Assembly (NCBI RefSeq): GCF_000423325.1
Contig: NZ_AUHT01000008.1
Span: 124,001 to 188,000, forward strand
Source: Lysobacter defluvii IMMIB APB-9 = DSM 18482
GTDB taxonomy: Bacteria > Pseudomonadota > Gammaproteobacteria > Xanthomonadales > Xanthomonadaceae
Reading direction: 5' to 3'
DNA length: 64,000 nucleotides
Below, piece after piece: positions 14,793 to 24,207 of the stretch. The notes below the pieces were generated by a model. The model saw only the letters and a list, made by a program, of their open reading frames with translations, searched no databases and was not told the origin of the DNA. How positions within the stretch are numbered: the first letter of the stretch is position 1; each line of letters opens with the position of its first letter. A program made the position numbers and the translations under genes.

Positions 14793-16070
14793 TCAGTCTC
14801 CAGAGATGCGTACCTGTTCGTTGCTGCCGAACTGGTCGGCGCCGGCGACGATGACGCGGTCGCCGGGCTCCAGCCCATCGAGGATCTCCACCGCGCCCAG
14901 GCTGCTTGCACCGGTGCGGATCGACCTGCGGGTGGCCACGCCGTCCTCGACGACCCAGGCGTGGTTGCCGCCCCCCTGTTCCAGGAACGGACCGCGCTCG
15001 ACCATGAGCACGTCGTCCCGGGTATCGAGCAGGATGCGCGCGCGCATCCGCTGGTTTTGCCGCAGCCCCGGGGGCTGCTCGCCGGCGAAGCGCAGCCGGC
15101 CGATGACTTCGCCGTTGACCACCTGCGGCGAGATCGAAGAGACCTCGGCCTGCCAGGTCGAGCCGGCGCCGGACAGCTCGGCGGGCATGCCCGGCGCGAG
15201 GTCGCGGGCGAAGCTCTCCGGCACCCGGATCTCCACCTCGAAGCGGGTCAGGTCGACCACGCCGAGCACCGGGGTGTCGGCGGCGACGTGCTGGTGCTGC
15301 TCGACCAGCACCTGGCCCACCTGGCCATCGAACGGCGAGCGCAGGGTCAGCGCGTCGACCTGGCGCTGCAGTTCCTCGACCACCGCGCGCTGGCGGTCGG
15401 CCACCAGCTGCTTGTTGCGCTGGTCCAGGGTGGCGCCCTGGCCCTCCAGCTCGTACTCGCGCCGGGCGTGGGCGAGGGCGAGTTCGGTCTTGTGCAGGTC
15501 GTCCTCGGCGCGGGCGACGTCGATCGCCGCCACCGCGCCGCCTTCGAAGGCGTGCCGGTTGCGCTCCAGGTCGCGGATCGCGGCCTGGTGGTCGATGCCG
15601 GCCTGGTCCAGGGTGCGGCGCGCCGCGGAGCGCGCCACCTGCGCGTCCAGCGCCGCGCGGCCGGCCTCGGCCTCCAGGCTGGCGAGGGTCGCCTGCTCCT
15701 GGGCCAGCCGGCTGCGCAGCTCGGGGCTGTCGATCACCGCCAGCGCATCGCCCTTTGCCACCTGGTCGCCCGCCACCACCGACAGGGTCACGGTGCCGGC
15801 CGCGACCGCGTACAGGGTGGGGTTGTTGGCGGCGATCACCCGCCCCTCGGCGGCGATGTCGCGGACCAGGTCGCCGCGGACCACCTCGGCGATGCGCAGG
15901 CGCGAGGCGTCGTAGGAGCGCGCACCCGCGCTCCAGGCGCTCACCAGCCAGCCGGCCAGCAGGAGTCCGCCGACGCCGAGGGCGATCGCGGCCAGGCGCC
16001 GCCTGCGCGTGCCGGTTCCCGTGGTGCCGGTCAGCGTGCGGTCCTGGGCGGAGGTGTCGCGGATGCTCAT
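14793..16070 (-). CDS. HlyD/MacA-type periplasmic adaptor
   Basis: This 425-residue protein has a short cytoplasmic tail, one membrane helix (about residues 28-46) and a periplasmic part with a lipoyl-like half ([20 protein letters not shown]), a long coiled-coil hairpin (about residues 120-220), the second lipoyl half ([20 protein letters not shown]) and beta-barrel domains. It would join the ABC pump to an outer-membrane channel, which is not encoded here. It is the first gene of the seven-gene operon and stands behind a sigma-54 promoter. Confidence 0.88.
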   Translation of the reverse strand: MSIRDTSAQDRTLTGTTGTGTRRRRLAAIALGVGGLLLAGWLVSAWSAGARSYDASRLRIAEVVRGDLVRDIAAEGRVIAANNPTLYAVAAGTVTLSVVAGDQVAKGDALAVIDSPELRSRLAQEQATLASLEAEAGRAALDAQVARSAARRTLDQAGIDHQAAIRDLERNRHAFEGGAVAAIDVARAEDDLHKTELALAHARREYELEGQGATLDQRNKQLVADRQRAVVEELQRQVDALTLRSPFDGQVGQVLVEQHQHVAADTPVLGVVDLTRFEVEIRVPESFARDLAPGMPAELSGAGSTWQAEVSSISPQVVNGEVIGRLRFAGEQPPGLRQNQRMRARILLDTRDDVLMVERGPFLEQGGGNHAWVVEDGVATRRSIRTGASSLGAVEILDGLEPGDRVIVAGADQFGSNEQVRISGD

Positions 16071-16107
16071 GGAGGGCGTCGGCCTTGTGGAGTGCTCACC
16101 CTGGATG

Positions 16108-16124
16108 AAGCAGGTTGCGTGCCA
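16108..16124 (-). promoter_or_regulatory. Sigma-54 (-24/-12) promoter of the ABC/two-component operon
   Basis: On the minus strand the sequence reads TGGCACGCAACCTGCTT. It has GG and GC exactly ten bases apart and fits TGGCAC-N5-TTGCW with one mismatch. Transcription would start near 16099, about 29 bases before the hlyD ATG. The NtrC-type activator is encoded in the same operon. Confidence 0.8.
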
Positions 16125-16167
16125 ACCTGCAAGTCCTTGATGCACAAGGATTACGCGTCTCGCGAAA

Positions 16168-16198
16168 GTGTCCGCGGACACCCGGGTGTCCGCCGGAC
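16168..16198. promoter_or_regulatory. Tandem palindromes, candidate NtrC-type enhancer sites
   Basis: A perfect 14-bp palindrome GTGTCCGCGGACAC (16168-16181) is followed by a near copy GTGTCCGCCGGAC (16186-16198). They lie about 75-95 bases upstream of the predicted sigma-54 start site, the normal place for enhancer-binding dimers. They also lie between the divergent glmS and hlyD genes. Confidence 0.6.
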
Positions 16199-16217
16199 GG
16201 CAGGCCCGGCGCCCCGG

Positions 16218-16223
16218 TACAAT
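16218..16223 (+). promoter_or_regulatory. Likely -10 element for glmS
   Basis: TACAAT lies 30 bases upstream of the glmS ATG. The -35 region is not convincing. Confidence 0.4.
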
Positions 16224-16253
16224 GGCGCGCCCCCTTTCCAGGACTGCTTGGCC

Positions 16254-18086
16254 ATGTGCGGAATCGTTGGCGCGATCGCCGATCGTGATGTCGTCCCGGT
16301 GCTGGTCGAAGGCCTCAAGCGGCTGGAATACCGCGGCTACGACTCCGCCGGCCTGGCGGTGCTGGACGACGGCCGGCTGCGCCGGGTGCGCCGCACCGGA
16401 CGGGTCTCGGAGATGGAGGCCGCGGCGCGCGAGCAGGGCCTCGCCGCCAGCCTCGGGATCGGCCACACCCGCTGGGCGACCCACGGCGGGGTGACCGAGG
16501 ACAACGCCCACCCGCACATCAGCTTCGGCGAGCTGGCGGTGGTGCACAACGGCATCATCGAGAACCACGACGCCCAGCGTGCGCGCCTGCAGGACGCCGG
16601 TTACGCCTTCGAGTCGGAGACCGACACCGAGGTCATCGCCCACCTGGTCCACTTCCACCGCAAGCAGGGCCTGGACCTGCTGGCGGCGGTGCAGGCCGCG
16701 GTGCGCGAGCTGACCGGCGCCTACGCCATTGCCGTCGTCGGCCTGGACGATCCGGACCGGATGGTCGTGGCGCGCATGGGCTGTCCGCTGCTGGTCGGCC
16801 TGGGCGAGAGCGAGAACTTCGTCGCCAGCGACGTCTCGGCGATCATCCAGGCCACCCGCCGGGTGATCTTCCTGGAGGAGGGCGACACCGCCGAGCTGAC
16901 CCGCGACGGGGTCCGGGTGTTCGGCGAGGACGGCCAGGCGGCCGAGCGCGAAGTTCACGTCTCGGACGTGTCGCTGGCCTCGCTGGAGCTGGGGCCGTAC
17001 AGCCACTTCATGCAGAAGGAGATCCACGAGCAGCCGCGCGCGATCTCCGACACCATCGAGGCGGTGATCGACAACGACGCCTTCGGGCCGGAGCTGTTCG
17101 GCGCGGACGCCGCGGAGGTGCTGGCCGGCATCGAGGGCATCAAGATCCTCGCTTGCGGCACCAGCTACTACGCCGGGCTGGTCGCCGGCTACTGGATCGA
17201 ATCGATCGCCGGGCTGCCGTGCTCGGTGGAGATCGCCAGCGAGTACCGATACCGCGACGCCGTCCCGCACCCCAGGCACCTGGTCGTGACGATCTCCCAG
17301 TCGGGCGAGACGCTCGACACCATGGAGGCGCTCAAGTACGCCAAGTCACTGGGGCACGAGGCGACGCTGTCGATCTGCAACGTGCCCGAGAGCGCGATTC
17401 CGCGTGCCAGCCGGCTGGTCTACTACACCCGCGCCGGCGCCGAGATCGGCGTGGCCTCCACCAAGGCCTTCACCACCCAGCTGGTGGCGCTGTTCACCGT
17501 GGCCTGCACGCTGGCCAAGCTGCACGGACGGCTGGACCCGGAGACCGAAGCCGCGCACATCGACGCCCTGCGCCACCTGCCGGGCAGCGTGCAGCACGCG
17601 CTCAACCTGGAGCCGCAGATCACCGCCTGGTCGGAGCGCTTCGCGCCCAAGGCGAACGCGCTGTTCCTGGGCCGCGGCGTGCACTACCCGATCGCCCTGG
17701 AAGGAGCGCTCAAGCTCAAGGAAATTTCCTACATCCACGCCGAAGCCTACCCGGCCGGCGAGCTCAAGCACGGCCCGCTGGCGCTCGTCGACGCCGACAT
17801 GCCGGTGGTGGTGATCGCCCCCAACGACCGCCTGCTGGAGAAGGTGAAGTCCAACATGCAGGAGGTCCGCGCCCGCGGCGGCGAGCTGTACGTCTTCACC
17901 GACGCCGACAGCGAGTTCGGCCCGTCCGAGGGCGTGCACGTGATCCGCACCCCGCGCCACGTGGGCGTGCTGAGCCCGATCGTGCACACCATCCCGGTGC
18001 AGCTGCTGGCCTACCACGTGGCCCTGGCGCGCGGCACCGACGTGGACAAGCCGCGCAACCTGGCCAAGTCGGTGACCGTCGAATAG
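16254..18086 (+). CDS. glmS: Glutamine-fructose-6-phosphate aminotransferase (isomerizing)
   Basis: This 610-residue enzyme makes glucosamine-6-phosphate, the entry to UDP-GlcNAc. Cys2 ([12 protein letters not shown]) is the glutaminase nucleophile once Met1 is removed, which fixes the start. Two SIS domains follow: [10 protein letters not shown] and SQSGETLDT in the first, [16 protein letters not shown] in the second. It ends in the family-typical [13 protein letters not shown]. It is transcribed on its own and divergently from the ABC operon. Confidence 0.97.
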   Translation: MCGIVGAIADRDVVPVLVEGLKRLEYRGYDSAGLAVLDDGRLRRVRRTGRVSEMEAAAREQGLAASLGIGHTRWATHGGVTEDNAHPHISFGELAVVHNGIIENHDAQRARLQDAGYAFESETDTEVIAHLVHFHRKQGLDLLAAVQAAVRELTGAYAIAVVGLDDPDRMVVARMGCPLLVGLGESENFVASDVSAIIQATRRVIFLEEGDTAELTRDGVRVFGEDGQAAEREVHVSDVSLASLELGPYSHFMQKEIHEQPRAISDTIEAVIDNDAFGPELFGADAAEVLAGIEGIKILACGTSYYAGLVAGYWIESIAGLPCSVEIASEYRYRDAVPHPRHLVVTISQSGETLDTMEALKYAKSLGHEATLSICNVPESAIPRASRLVYYTRAGAEIGVASTKAFTTQLVALFTVACTLAKLHGRLDPETEAAHIDALRHLPGSVQHALNLEPQITAWSERFAPKANALFLGRGVHYPIALEGALKLKEISYIHAEAYPAGELKHGPLALVDADMPVVVIAPNDRLLEKVKSNMQEVRARGGELYVFTDADSEFGPSEGVHVIRTPRHVGVLSPIVHTIPVQLLAYHVALARGTDVDKPRNLAKSVTVE

Positions 18087-18100
18087 CGCCCTTCGTACCC

Positions 18101-18128
18101 CGACGGCCGCCTCTGCGACCGGCCGTCG
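18101..18128 (+). terminator. Possible terminator after glmS
   Basis: The 9-bp stem CGACGGCCG/CGGCCGTCG starts 14 bases after the glmS stop. The following tract (CTTGCTCCTC) is only weakly T-rich, so its strength is uncertain. Confidence 0.45.
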
Positions 18129-18188
18129 CTTGCTCCTCATCCGTGCCGGTGTAATCCGTACGCACTTGTGACCGCGGCGCCCCGCCTG

Positions 18189-18221
18189 CTCCTTCACGGG
18201 CCGGCACGCCCGTGAAAGGAG
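18189..18221 (+). promoter_or_regulatory. Hairpin that covers the ribosome-binding site of the BCCT gene
   Basis: CTCCTTCACGGG (18189-18200) can pair with CCCGTGAAAGGAG (18209-18221), which holds the Shine-Dalgarno sequence of the downstream ATG at 18229. Such a structure could control translation. The gene it precedes is now broken. Confidence 0.45.
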
Positions 18222-18228
18222 TGAAGTC

Positions 18229-19490
18229 ATGCCGATCGATCCACCTCCAGGCGAACCCAGCGAACAGGACCCCGGCCGCGGGCAGGCCGGCGGGAAGGCG
18301 GGCAAGCCGCCACCGCCGCCGCTGGAGCGCCGCCGCTTCGGCGGCAGCGAGCGTCCCCATGCGCGCGCCGAGGAGGACGACACCCCGGTATCGCGCAGCG
18401 ACCTGAGCAAAGGGCCGGAGGAACTGCTCGAGCACCGCGCCTCGCGGACCAACTGGCGGGTGCTGGTGATCGCCTCGGTGGTGATCCTGGCCTTCTCGGT
18501 CTGGGTCAGCCTGGTGCCCGACGAGGCACGCACCACGATGAAGGCGACCGTCGACTGGATCGCGACCAACCTGGGCTGGTACTACGTGGTGACCATCACC
18601 CTGGTGATCGGCTTCGTGCTGTGGGTGGCGCTGTCCAAGGAGGGCAACGTCCGGGTGGGCCCGGACCACTCGCGTTCGCAGTACGGGCTGGGCACCTGGG
18701 TGGCGATGCTGTTCGCGGCGGGCGTCGGCATCGACATGCTGTTCTATTCGGTCACCGGCCCGGTGGCGCAGTACCTCTACCCGCCCACCGGCGACGGGGG
18801 CTCGCCGCGGGCGGTGCAGGACGCGGTGGTGTGGACGATGTTCCACTACGGCATCGCGGGCTGGTCGATGTACGCGCTGCTGGGAATGGCGATGGGTTAC
18901 TTCGCCTATCGGTGGGGCATGCCGCTGTCGATCCGGGCCGCGCTCTACCCGTTGCTGGGCAAACGCGTGCGCGGGCCGCTGGGCGACGGTATCAGCACTA
19001 TCGCACTGGTCGGCACCGTGTTCGGCGTGGCGACCTCGATGGGCATCGGCGTGGTACTGCTGAGCGTCGGCTTCTCGCTGCTGTTCGGGCTGCAGGACGG
19101 GCTGGCGGCAGATCGCGCTGGTCATCGGCGCCGTGGTCCTGACCATCGGTGCGACCACCTCGGGCGTGGACCGGGGCATCCGCTGGATCTCCGAGCTCAA
19201 CCTGTGGAGCGCGCTGGCGAGGCCGCATGGCCCGCGAAACGGACGTCTACTACCGCCTGGAGGTGTTCACCCAGACCGGCTCGGGCGGCTACGACCTGAT
19301 GGGGCTGACCCGGCAGCAGGTGATCGACGACGTGCTCGACCGCTACGAGGCGCACCTGGCGTTCCTGACCTTCTCCTCGGAGACGGACACCGCCTCGGTG
19401 CTGACGCCCGCGGTGTTGCCGAAGGACCAGCATCCGGCAATCCCCCCGGACGCGGATGATGTCGAGGACCTCGAGGGCGGGAAGGGGTGA
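18229..19490 (+). pseudogene. BCCT-family (BetT-like) transporter, broken by frameshift and internal deletion
   Basis: The first 290 or so residues match the N-terminal half of a choline/betaine/carnitine transporter (YGLGTWVAMLFAAGVGIDML, then several membrane helices to SLLFGLQDGLAA). The frame then shifts near 19110: the following helix (ALVIGAVVLTIGATTSG, SELNLWSALA) continues in another frame to about 19225. The sequence then jumps in a third frame to the BetT-type cytoplasmic tail (ARETDVYYRLEVFTQTGSGG). The central membrane part, probably some 300 residues, is missing. It should be inactive. Its upstream hairpin survives. Confidence 0.85.
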
Positions 19491-19503
19491 TCCTCCCGCA
19501 CGC

Positions 19504-19611
19504 CCGTAGGGCGCAATAGCCGCCCCGGGGCGGCGTATTGCGCCGGATGGCAAACGAAGACATGCCCGTCCGCATGCGGCGCAATACGCCTGCGGCTATT
19601 GCGCCCTACGG
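19504..19611. repeat. BIME-like pair of inverted REP hairpins
   Basis: The 20-base arm beginning CCGTAGGGCGCAATAG (19504-19523) recurs as its exact reverse complement at 19592-19611. Inside, GGCGTATTGCGCC (19532-19544) and GGCGCAATACGCC (19578-19590) are also reverse complements, so each half folds into its own hairpin. The right arm contains the btuB stop codon. The left arm lies just after the broken BCCT gene. Confidence 0.85.
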
Positions 19612-21480
19612 CGCCCAGCGCAGCGTCAGGTGCCACTCCCGCCCGGGTTCGTTGTAGAACGCGGCCGTTTCGTAGTCGCGGTCGAAGGCGTTCGCCAGCT
19701 TCGCCTGCAGTGTCAGCGCGGGCGTGAGTACGTACTCGGCGCGCAGGTCGAAGGTGGCGTAGCCGGGCAGGCGGATCGTGTTCGCCACGTCGTCCCACCG
19801 CGCGCCTTCGGCCACGCCGGTCACGCCGAGGTTCCAGCGGCCGAAGCTGCGGTCGACGTCCACCCGCGCGCTTTCGCCGGCCCGTCGCGGCAGCTCGTTG
19901 CCGGCGTTGAAGCCGCTGCCGTTCTCGGTGTCCAGCCAGCCCGCGCTCGCATCGACGAACCAGCCGGCCAGCTCGCCGTGGGCGGACAGCTCGGCGCCGC
20001 GCATGCGGGCGCGTTCGATGTTGTTGGGCAGCCCCAGGGCGGCGTCGAAGGCGATCAGGTCGTCGACTTCGGTTTCGAACGCGTCCAGCCGCAGGTCCCA
20101 CGCCGCGCCGCGCCAGGCGATGCCCAGCTCGGTCGTCTCCGACTCCTCGGGGCCCAGCTCCGGGTTGCCGAAGAACGGGTAGTACAGCTCGTTGAAGGTG
20201 GGTGCCTTGAACGCGCTGCCCCAGCCGGCGTTCACCCGCCACCCGCCGCCGAACTCCAGGCCCCAGGCGAGGCCACCGGTGGTGTGCTCGCCGAACTGGT
20301 CGTTGTCGTCGTGGCGCGCGCTGGCCTGCAGGCTGTGCGCGCCGAAGCGGCCCTGGTACTGGGCGAAGGCGGCGCGGTTGGAGCGGGTGTCGACGTCATA
20401 GGCGGTGTCGGACTCGACCTGATCGCGCAGCCAGTCCGCGCCCACGGTGAACACCCGGCCCGGGGCGAGGTCGAAGTCGGCCTGCAGCGTGGCGCTGTCG
20501 CGGTCGGTGCCGAACCAGCCGGCGGGCGTTCCATCGCTGTACTGGTCGGACTCGTCGGTGTTGCGGCCGGCGGCCAGGCTCACCCGCGTGCGGTCGCCCG
20601 CCTGCCAGGACAGCGTGCCGCCGACCACCTGCTGCAGGGTCTCGGAGTAGTTGCTGAAGTTGCCGTCGAACTCGTTCTCGCCCTCGCTGCGCGTGGCGTG
20701 CAGGGCCAGTTTCCAGGCCTCGCCGAAGTCGTAGCCGCCGCGCAGCGACAGCGCGTCCTGCACGTAGCCGTCCCTGTCGGGTTCGGGCTCGCTGATGAAG
20801 CAGCCGCCGGCGAACGGCGTCGGCGTGGCGACGTTGCAGCTGTCGTAGCCCTCGGTGCGCTGGAACGAGTAGTCGGCGCCGAACCATCCGCGCCCGCTGC
20901 GGCCGTCGAAGCCGGTCCCGAACTCATGGGCGCCGTTGCTGCCGCCGCCCACGTGGGCACGCGGCGTCCAGCCCTCCGCCTCCCCGCGCCGGGTGAAGAT
21001 CTGGATCACCCCGCCGATCGCGTCCGCGCCGTACAGGCTGGAGCGCGGGCCGCGGACGATCTCGATCCGCTCGATCAGCTCGACCGGCAGGTTCTGCCAG
21101 GAGACCAGGCCGGAGGTCGAGGAGCCCATCTTGACTCCGTCGACCAGCACCACCGTCTGGTCGGATTCGGCGCCACGCATGAACAGCGTGGTGAGCTTGC
21201 CGGCGCCGCCCTGGCGCGAGAGCGAGATCCCGGCGCGTCCGCGCAGCAGGTCGGGCAGCGAGCGGGCCTGGCTGCGCTCGATGGCGGCGCGGTCGATGAC
21301 CTCGACCGGGGCGAGTGCCTCGGCGACCGTTGTCGTGGTGCGGGTGGCGGTCACCACCACCTCGTCGAGGTCGGTGGCCTGCACGCGCGGTGCCGGGTCG
21401 GCGTGGACGGCGGGGGCGAGGGTGGACAGCGAAAGCGCGGCCGCCACGGCGGCGGCGAGGGTGGAGCGGGTGGATCGCAT
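19606..21480 (-). CDS. btuB: TonB-dependent vitamin B12 outer-membrane receptor
   Basis: This 624-residue protein has a signal peptide (residues 1-27, ending AVHA), a TonB-box region (DLDEVVVTATR), a plug domain with the motif LVDGVKMGSSTSGLVSWQNL, and a 22-strand barrel ending in an aromatic residue (WHLTLRWAP). The plug sequence is BtuB-like, and a cobalamin riboswitch stands directly upstream, so cobalamin is the likely ligand. I chose the ATG at 21480 because it begins the signal peptide. The stop codon lies in a REP hairpin. Confidence 0.93.
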   Translation of the reverse strand: MRSTRSTLAAAVAAALSLSTLAPAVHADPAPRVQATDLDEVVVTATRTTTTVAEALAPVEVIDRAAIERSQARSLPDLLRGRAGISLSRQGGAGKLTTLFMRGAESDQTVVLVDGVKMGSSTSGLVSWQNLPVELIERIEIVRGPRSSLYGADAIGGVIQIFTRRGEAEGWTPRAHVGGGSNGAHEFGTGFDGRSGRGWFGADYSFQRTEGYDSCNVATPTPFAGGCFISEPEPDRDGYVQDALSLRGGYDFGEAWKLALHATRSEGENEFDGNFSNYSETLQQVVGGTLSWQAGDRTRVSLAAGRNTDESDQYSDGTPAGWFGTDRDSATLQADFDLAPGRVFTVGADWLRDQVESDTAYDVDTRSNRAAFAQYQGRFGAHSLQASARHDDNDQFGEHTTGGLAWGLEFGGGWRVNAGWGSAFKAPTFNELYYPFFGNPELGPEESETTELGIAWRGAAWDLRLDAFETEVDDLIAFDAALGLPNNIERARMRGAELSAHGELAGWFVDASAGWLDTENGSGFNAGNELPRRAGESARVDVDRSFGRWNLGVTGVAEGARWDDVANTIRLPGYATFDLRAEYVLTPALTLQAKLANAFDRDYETAAFYNEPGREWHLTLRWAP

Positions 21481-21627
21481 GGACGGACTCTCCTGGCGCA
21501 GCCGTGCCGTCCCCGGCAGCGTGCTGCGGTGTGCATGGAGTCGCGCGGGAGAACGGGACGGACGGGGACGGGCGCGCACGCGTGCCGGATCGCCGCCGCC
21601 ATGCCCTCCGCATCGCAACCAGTCGGC

Positions 21628-21855
21628 TCCGGGGCCGGTCTCCGGACTCGCAGTCGTCGCGGGTGCGACGCGTCCGCGGCGCCTTCCCATGCACTTGGGC
21701 ACAGTGGCGGTGGCCGCGGCCGGGCCTGCATCTGCAGGCCGCCTGCTTACCGTTGCGGGGGCAGTGCCGGAATGGCCGCGTCGGCGGCGTCACCGGCTTC
21801 CCGTTTCAACCCGGCGGCAGGACGCCGCAGGGTCACCTCGAAGCGCGGCAAGTGT
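21628..21855 (-). promoter_or_regulatory. Cobalamin riboswitch upstream of btuB
   Basis: On the minus strand the leader has the elements of the B12 class in order: GAGGTGACCC, GGGAAGCCGGTG, the core ACTGCCCCCGCAACGGTAAG, then GCCACTGTGCCC with TGGGAAGGC, and the B12 box GTCCGGAGACCGGCC. It lies about 150 bases ahead of the btuB start and fills most of the 21481-21861 gap. It should lower btuB expression when cobalamin is plentiful. Confidence 0.93.
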
Positions 21856-21861
21856 ACGCGA

Positions 21862-22221
21862 TCAGGACGAAGGGGTCGGGTCCCTTGGCGGGGCGGCCGG
21901 GAGGGTGTCGGCCACGTGCACGGTGGTACGCACCGGCCCGGCGACCTTCGGGTCGGCCGGATCGCCCGCTTCCTGGCCTGCCCGCTCCACCTCGGCGGCG
22001 AGGGCCTCGCGGCGTGCGCGTGGCAGTGCTTGCCAATGGCAGTCCTGCAGGGCGCCCTCGAGCGAGTACAGCAGGTTGAGCGTTGGCTTGAAGCCGGCAC
22101 GGCGCACGCGCAGGAACGCCTCCACCGAACCGGCGCCACGCAGGTCCTCGCGGCTGTGCAAACCGACCTGTCGCAACAGGGCCGCGGACTTGGGGCCGAT
22201 GTTGCGCAGGCCGGCGGTCAC
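21862..22221 (-). CDS. TfoX C-terminal-domain-like protein
   Basis: This 119-residue protein has the helix-hairpin-helix-like fold seen in the C-terminal domain of TfoX/Sxy proteins (LRNIGPKSAALLRQVGLHSR at residues 5-24, then a VGSVEAFLRVR-like helix and LYSLEGALQDCHW). The GTG start at 22221 overlaps the stop of the upstream gene (GTGA), so the pair is co-translated. It lacks the TfoX N-terminal domain, so a role in competence is not implied. The last 35 residues are Pro- and Ala-rich and probably disordered. Confidence 0.7.
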   Translation of the reverse strand: MTAGLRNIGPKSAALLRQVGLHSREDLRGAGSVEAFLRVRRAGFKPTLNLLYSLEGALQDCHWQALPRARREALAAEVERAGQEAGDPADPKVAGPVRTTVHVADTLPAAPPRDPTPSS

Positions 22222-22700
22222 TTCAGCGATTCCAGGAACACGCCGGCGACCGCCTCCAGCCCGGCCTGGTCGTCGGCATCGAAGCGGCCGGGTCGGGGGC
22301 TGTCGAGGTCGAACACGCCCAGCAGCTCGCCATCGAGCACCAGCGGCACGACGAGCTCGGAGCGCGAGGCCGAGTCGCAGGCGATGTGGCCCGGGAACGC
22401 GTCCACGTCCTCGACCCGCTGCGTCTGGCGGCTGCTGGCCGCGGCCCCGCAGACGCCGCGGTCCAGCGGGATCCGCACGCAGGCCGGCAGCCCCTGGAAC
22501 GGGCCGACCACCAGTTCGGTGCCGTCGAAGAAGTAGAAACCCACCCAGTTGAGGTCGGGCAGGCTGTGGTAGACCAGCGCCGACAGGTTGGCGGCGTTGG
22601 CGATGCGGTCGCGCTCGCCGGCCAGCAGCGCACGTGCCTGGTCGGCCAGCTGCGCGTACTGCTCCGGCTTGGAACCGGTGAGGGTGGAGGTGGTGAACAT
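22218..22700 (-). CDS. msrC: Free methionine-(R)-sulfoxide reductase (GAF domain)
   Basis: This 160-residue single GAF domain carries all three redox cysteines of the fRMsr family, Cys74, Cys84 and Cys108. Their 10- and 24-residue spacing equals that of the E. coli enzyme (84, 94, 118). It reduces free methionine-R-sulfoxide in the cytoplasm. The motifs VYHSLPDLNWVGFYFFDG and LDRGVCGAAA are typical. The downstream TfoX-C-like gene overlaps its stop codon. Confidence 0.9.
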   Translation of the reverse strand: MFTTSTLTGSKPEQYAQLADQARALLAGERDRIANAANLSALVYHSLPDLNWVGFYFFDGTELVVGPFQGLPACVRIPLDRGVCGAAASSRQTQRVEDVDAFPGHIACDSASRSELVVPLVLDGELLGVFDLDSPRPGRFDADDQAGLEAVAGVFLESLK

Positions 22701-22766
22701 GGGCCAAGTCTAGCAGCGGTCCAGGGCCGGACCCGGGATCCACGCGGCGCATGCAACGCCCTCCCG

Positions 22767-22772
22767 TATGCT
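22767..22772 (+). promoter_or_regulatory. -10 element placing transcription start at the bioD start codon
   Basis: TATGCT ends six bases before the bioD ATG, so the transcript probably starts at or next to the A of the ATG (leaderless). Confidence 0.45.
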
Positions 22773-22778
22773 GCCCGG

Positions 22779-23495
22779 ATGGAGATCCCGGGATTCTACG
22801 TAACAGGTACCGACACCGGCGCCGGCAAGACCGTGGCCAGCGCCGCGCTGCTGCATGCCCTGCGGGCGTCCGGTCGCGAGGCGGTGGGAATGAAGCCGGT
22901 GGCCAGCGGCTCGACGCGCGTCGATGGCGTGCTGCGCAGCCAGGACGCGCTGCTTTTGCTGGAGGCCAGCGACCCGCGCCCGGCCTACGACGACCTCAAC
23001 CCGTACGCGCTCGAGCGGCCGCTCGCGCCCGAGCTGGCAGCGATGGCGGAGGGGCGCAGCGTCGAGCTCGCACCGCTGCTGGAGGCCTTCGAGCGGCTGC
23101 AGGCGCCGGGCCGCACGCTGGTCGTCGAAGGCGTGGGCGGCTGGGCCGCGCCGCTGTCTCCGACGCTGGACCAGGCCGACGTGGCGCGCGCCCTGCGGCT
23201 GCCGGTGGTGCTCGTGGTCGGTCTGCGCACCGGCTGCATCAACCACGCCCGGCTGACCATGCGGGCGATCGCCGACGACGGCCTGCGGGTGGCCGGCTGG
23301 ATCGGTTGCGAGGTCGACCCCGGCATGGAGCGCGTGGACGAGAGCTTCCGTGTCGTGGGGGAACGGCTCGCCGCCCCATGCTGGGGCCGGATCCCCTTCA
23401 CCGACCCGGTGGACCCGGCGGCGCTGGCCCGGCACGTGGAGATTCCGGATGCAGCGCTTGGCCTGGTGCCGCCAGTGGGGCAGGGGGCGCTTTAG
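22779..23495 (+). CDS. bioD: Dethiobiotin synthetase
   Basis: This 238-residue ATP-dependent enzyme closes the ureido ring of dethiobiotin. The P-loop GTDTGAGKT is at residues 10-18, followed by the KPVASGS motif (about 46-52) that binds diaminopelargonic acid, and VEGVGGWAAPL near residue 115. The ATG at 22779 gives the family-typical short N-terminus. No Shine-Dalgarno sequence is present and a -10 box sits directly before the ATG. It is not clustered with other bio genes here. Confidence 0.92.
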   Translation: MEIPGFYVTGTDTGAGKTVASAALLHALRASGREAVGMKPVASGSTRVDGVLRSQDALLLLEASDPRPAYDDLNPYALERPLAPELAAMAEGRSVELAPLLEAFERLQAPGRTLVVEGVGGWAAPLSPTLDQADVARALRLPVVLVVGLRTGCINHARLTMRAIADDGLRVAGWIGCEVDPGMERVDESFRVVGERLAAPCWGRIPFTDPVDPAALARHVEIPDAALGLVPPVGQGAL

Positions 23496-23535
23496 CCGGG
23501 CGCGGACGGAGCCGGCTTCGGCGCGATGCCCCAGC

Positions 23536-24084
23536 TCACTCCGCCGGCGCCAAGTCCGCGGTGAACCCCGGGTCCTCGAACAGCTTCGGGTAGTCCTCCA
23601 CCGCCGCGCGCATTCCCGCGACGGGCGTGGCATCGGAGGGGTCCTCCGCGAGGTCGCGGGTTCCCGCCATCAGCCGCGCCAGCAGACCGTGCAGCGCGAT
23701 GTCCGGTTCCGGATCCAGGCTGCAGTTGGCGAACATGTAGGCGATCGCCCCGTCGACCTCCTCGGCCAGGGTGAGCACCTGTTCGTCGGCCAGGTGCCCC
23801 ATCTCGTGATGCCGGAGGGTTCCGACCGCCCCGCCCACGCGGCGCATGCCCTCCATCAGGGGCGCGTCGGGCGCCCAGGGCACATGGTCTGCCGGAATCT
23901 CCATCGCGCCGTGGTGCGCCGCGTGGTGGTCGGGGTCGTGCTGGTGGGTCGGGTTGGCGGCGTGGGCGGCATGCGCCGCGTGGTCCGCGGTCGCGTGGTG
24001 ATCGTGGCCGTGGCCTTCCTGGGCCAGCGCCGGGCCACCGGCAACGGCAAGCGCTGCGGCGAGTGCGGGGGTAAGGATCTTCAT
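23536..24084 (-). CDS. His-rich periplasmic protein under an FNR-type box
   Basis: This 182-residue protein has a signal peptide (residues 1-21, ending ALA). A His/Asp/Ala-rich segment (about 22-62) follows, with many HH and HxH pairs that could bind Cu, Ni or Zn, and then a helical C-terminal domain (about 65-180) that I do not recognise. An FNR/Dnr box is centred 61 bases before the ATG. The neighbours are bioD and fabB, but the nirK cluster is 2 kb away, so metal supply to anaerobic respiratory enzymes is a reasonable guess. The function is not established. Confidence 0.7.
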   Translation of the reverse strand: MKILTPALAAALAVAGGPALAQEGHGHDHHATADHAAHAAHAANPTHQHDPDHHAAHHGAMEIPADHVPWAPDAPLMEGMRRVGGAVGTLRHHEMGHLADEQVLTLAEEVDGAIAYMFANCSLDPEPDIALHGLLARLMAGTRDLAEDPSDATPVAGMRAAVEDYPKLFEDPGFTADLAPAE

Positions 24085-24138
24085 GGCGTTTCCTCCTTGC
24101 GGACGGCCCCATGTTGGGGCCTCCGCCGCCGAAGGTAG

Positions 24139-24152
24139 CTGATCCAGGTCAG
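24139..24152 (-). promoter_or_regulatory. FNR/Dnr-type box upstream of the His-rich protein gene
   Basis: CTGATCCAGGTCAG fits TTGAY-N4-RTCAR with one change at each outer base. It is centred about 61 bases before the start codon. Confidence 0.65.
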
Positions 24153-24207
24153 GCAGGCGTCCCCTCCGGTCTATCGCCGTGGCGCAGGCCGCATGGGCGG
24201 CGACGCC

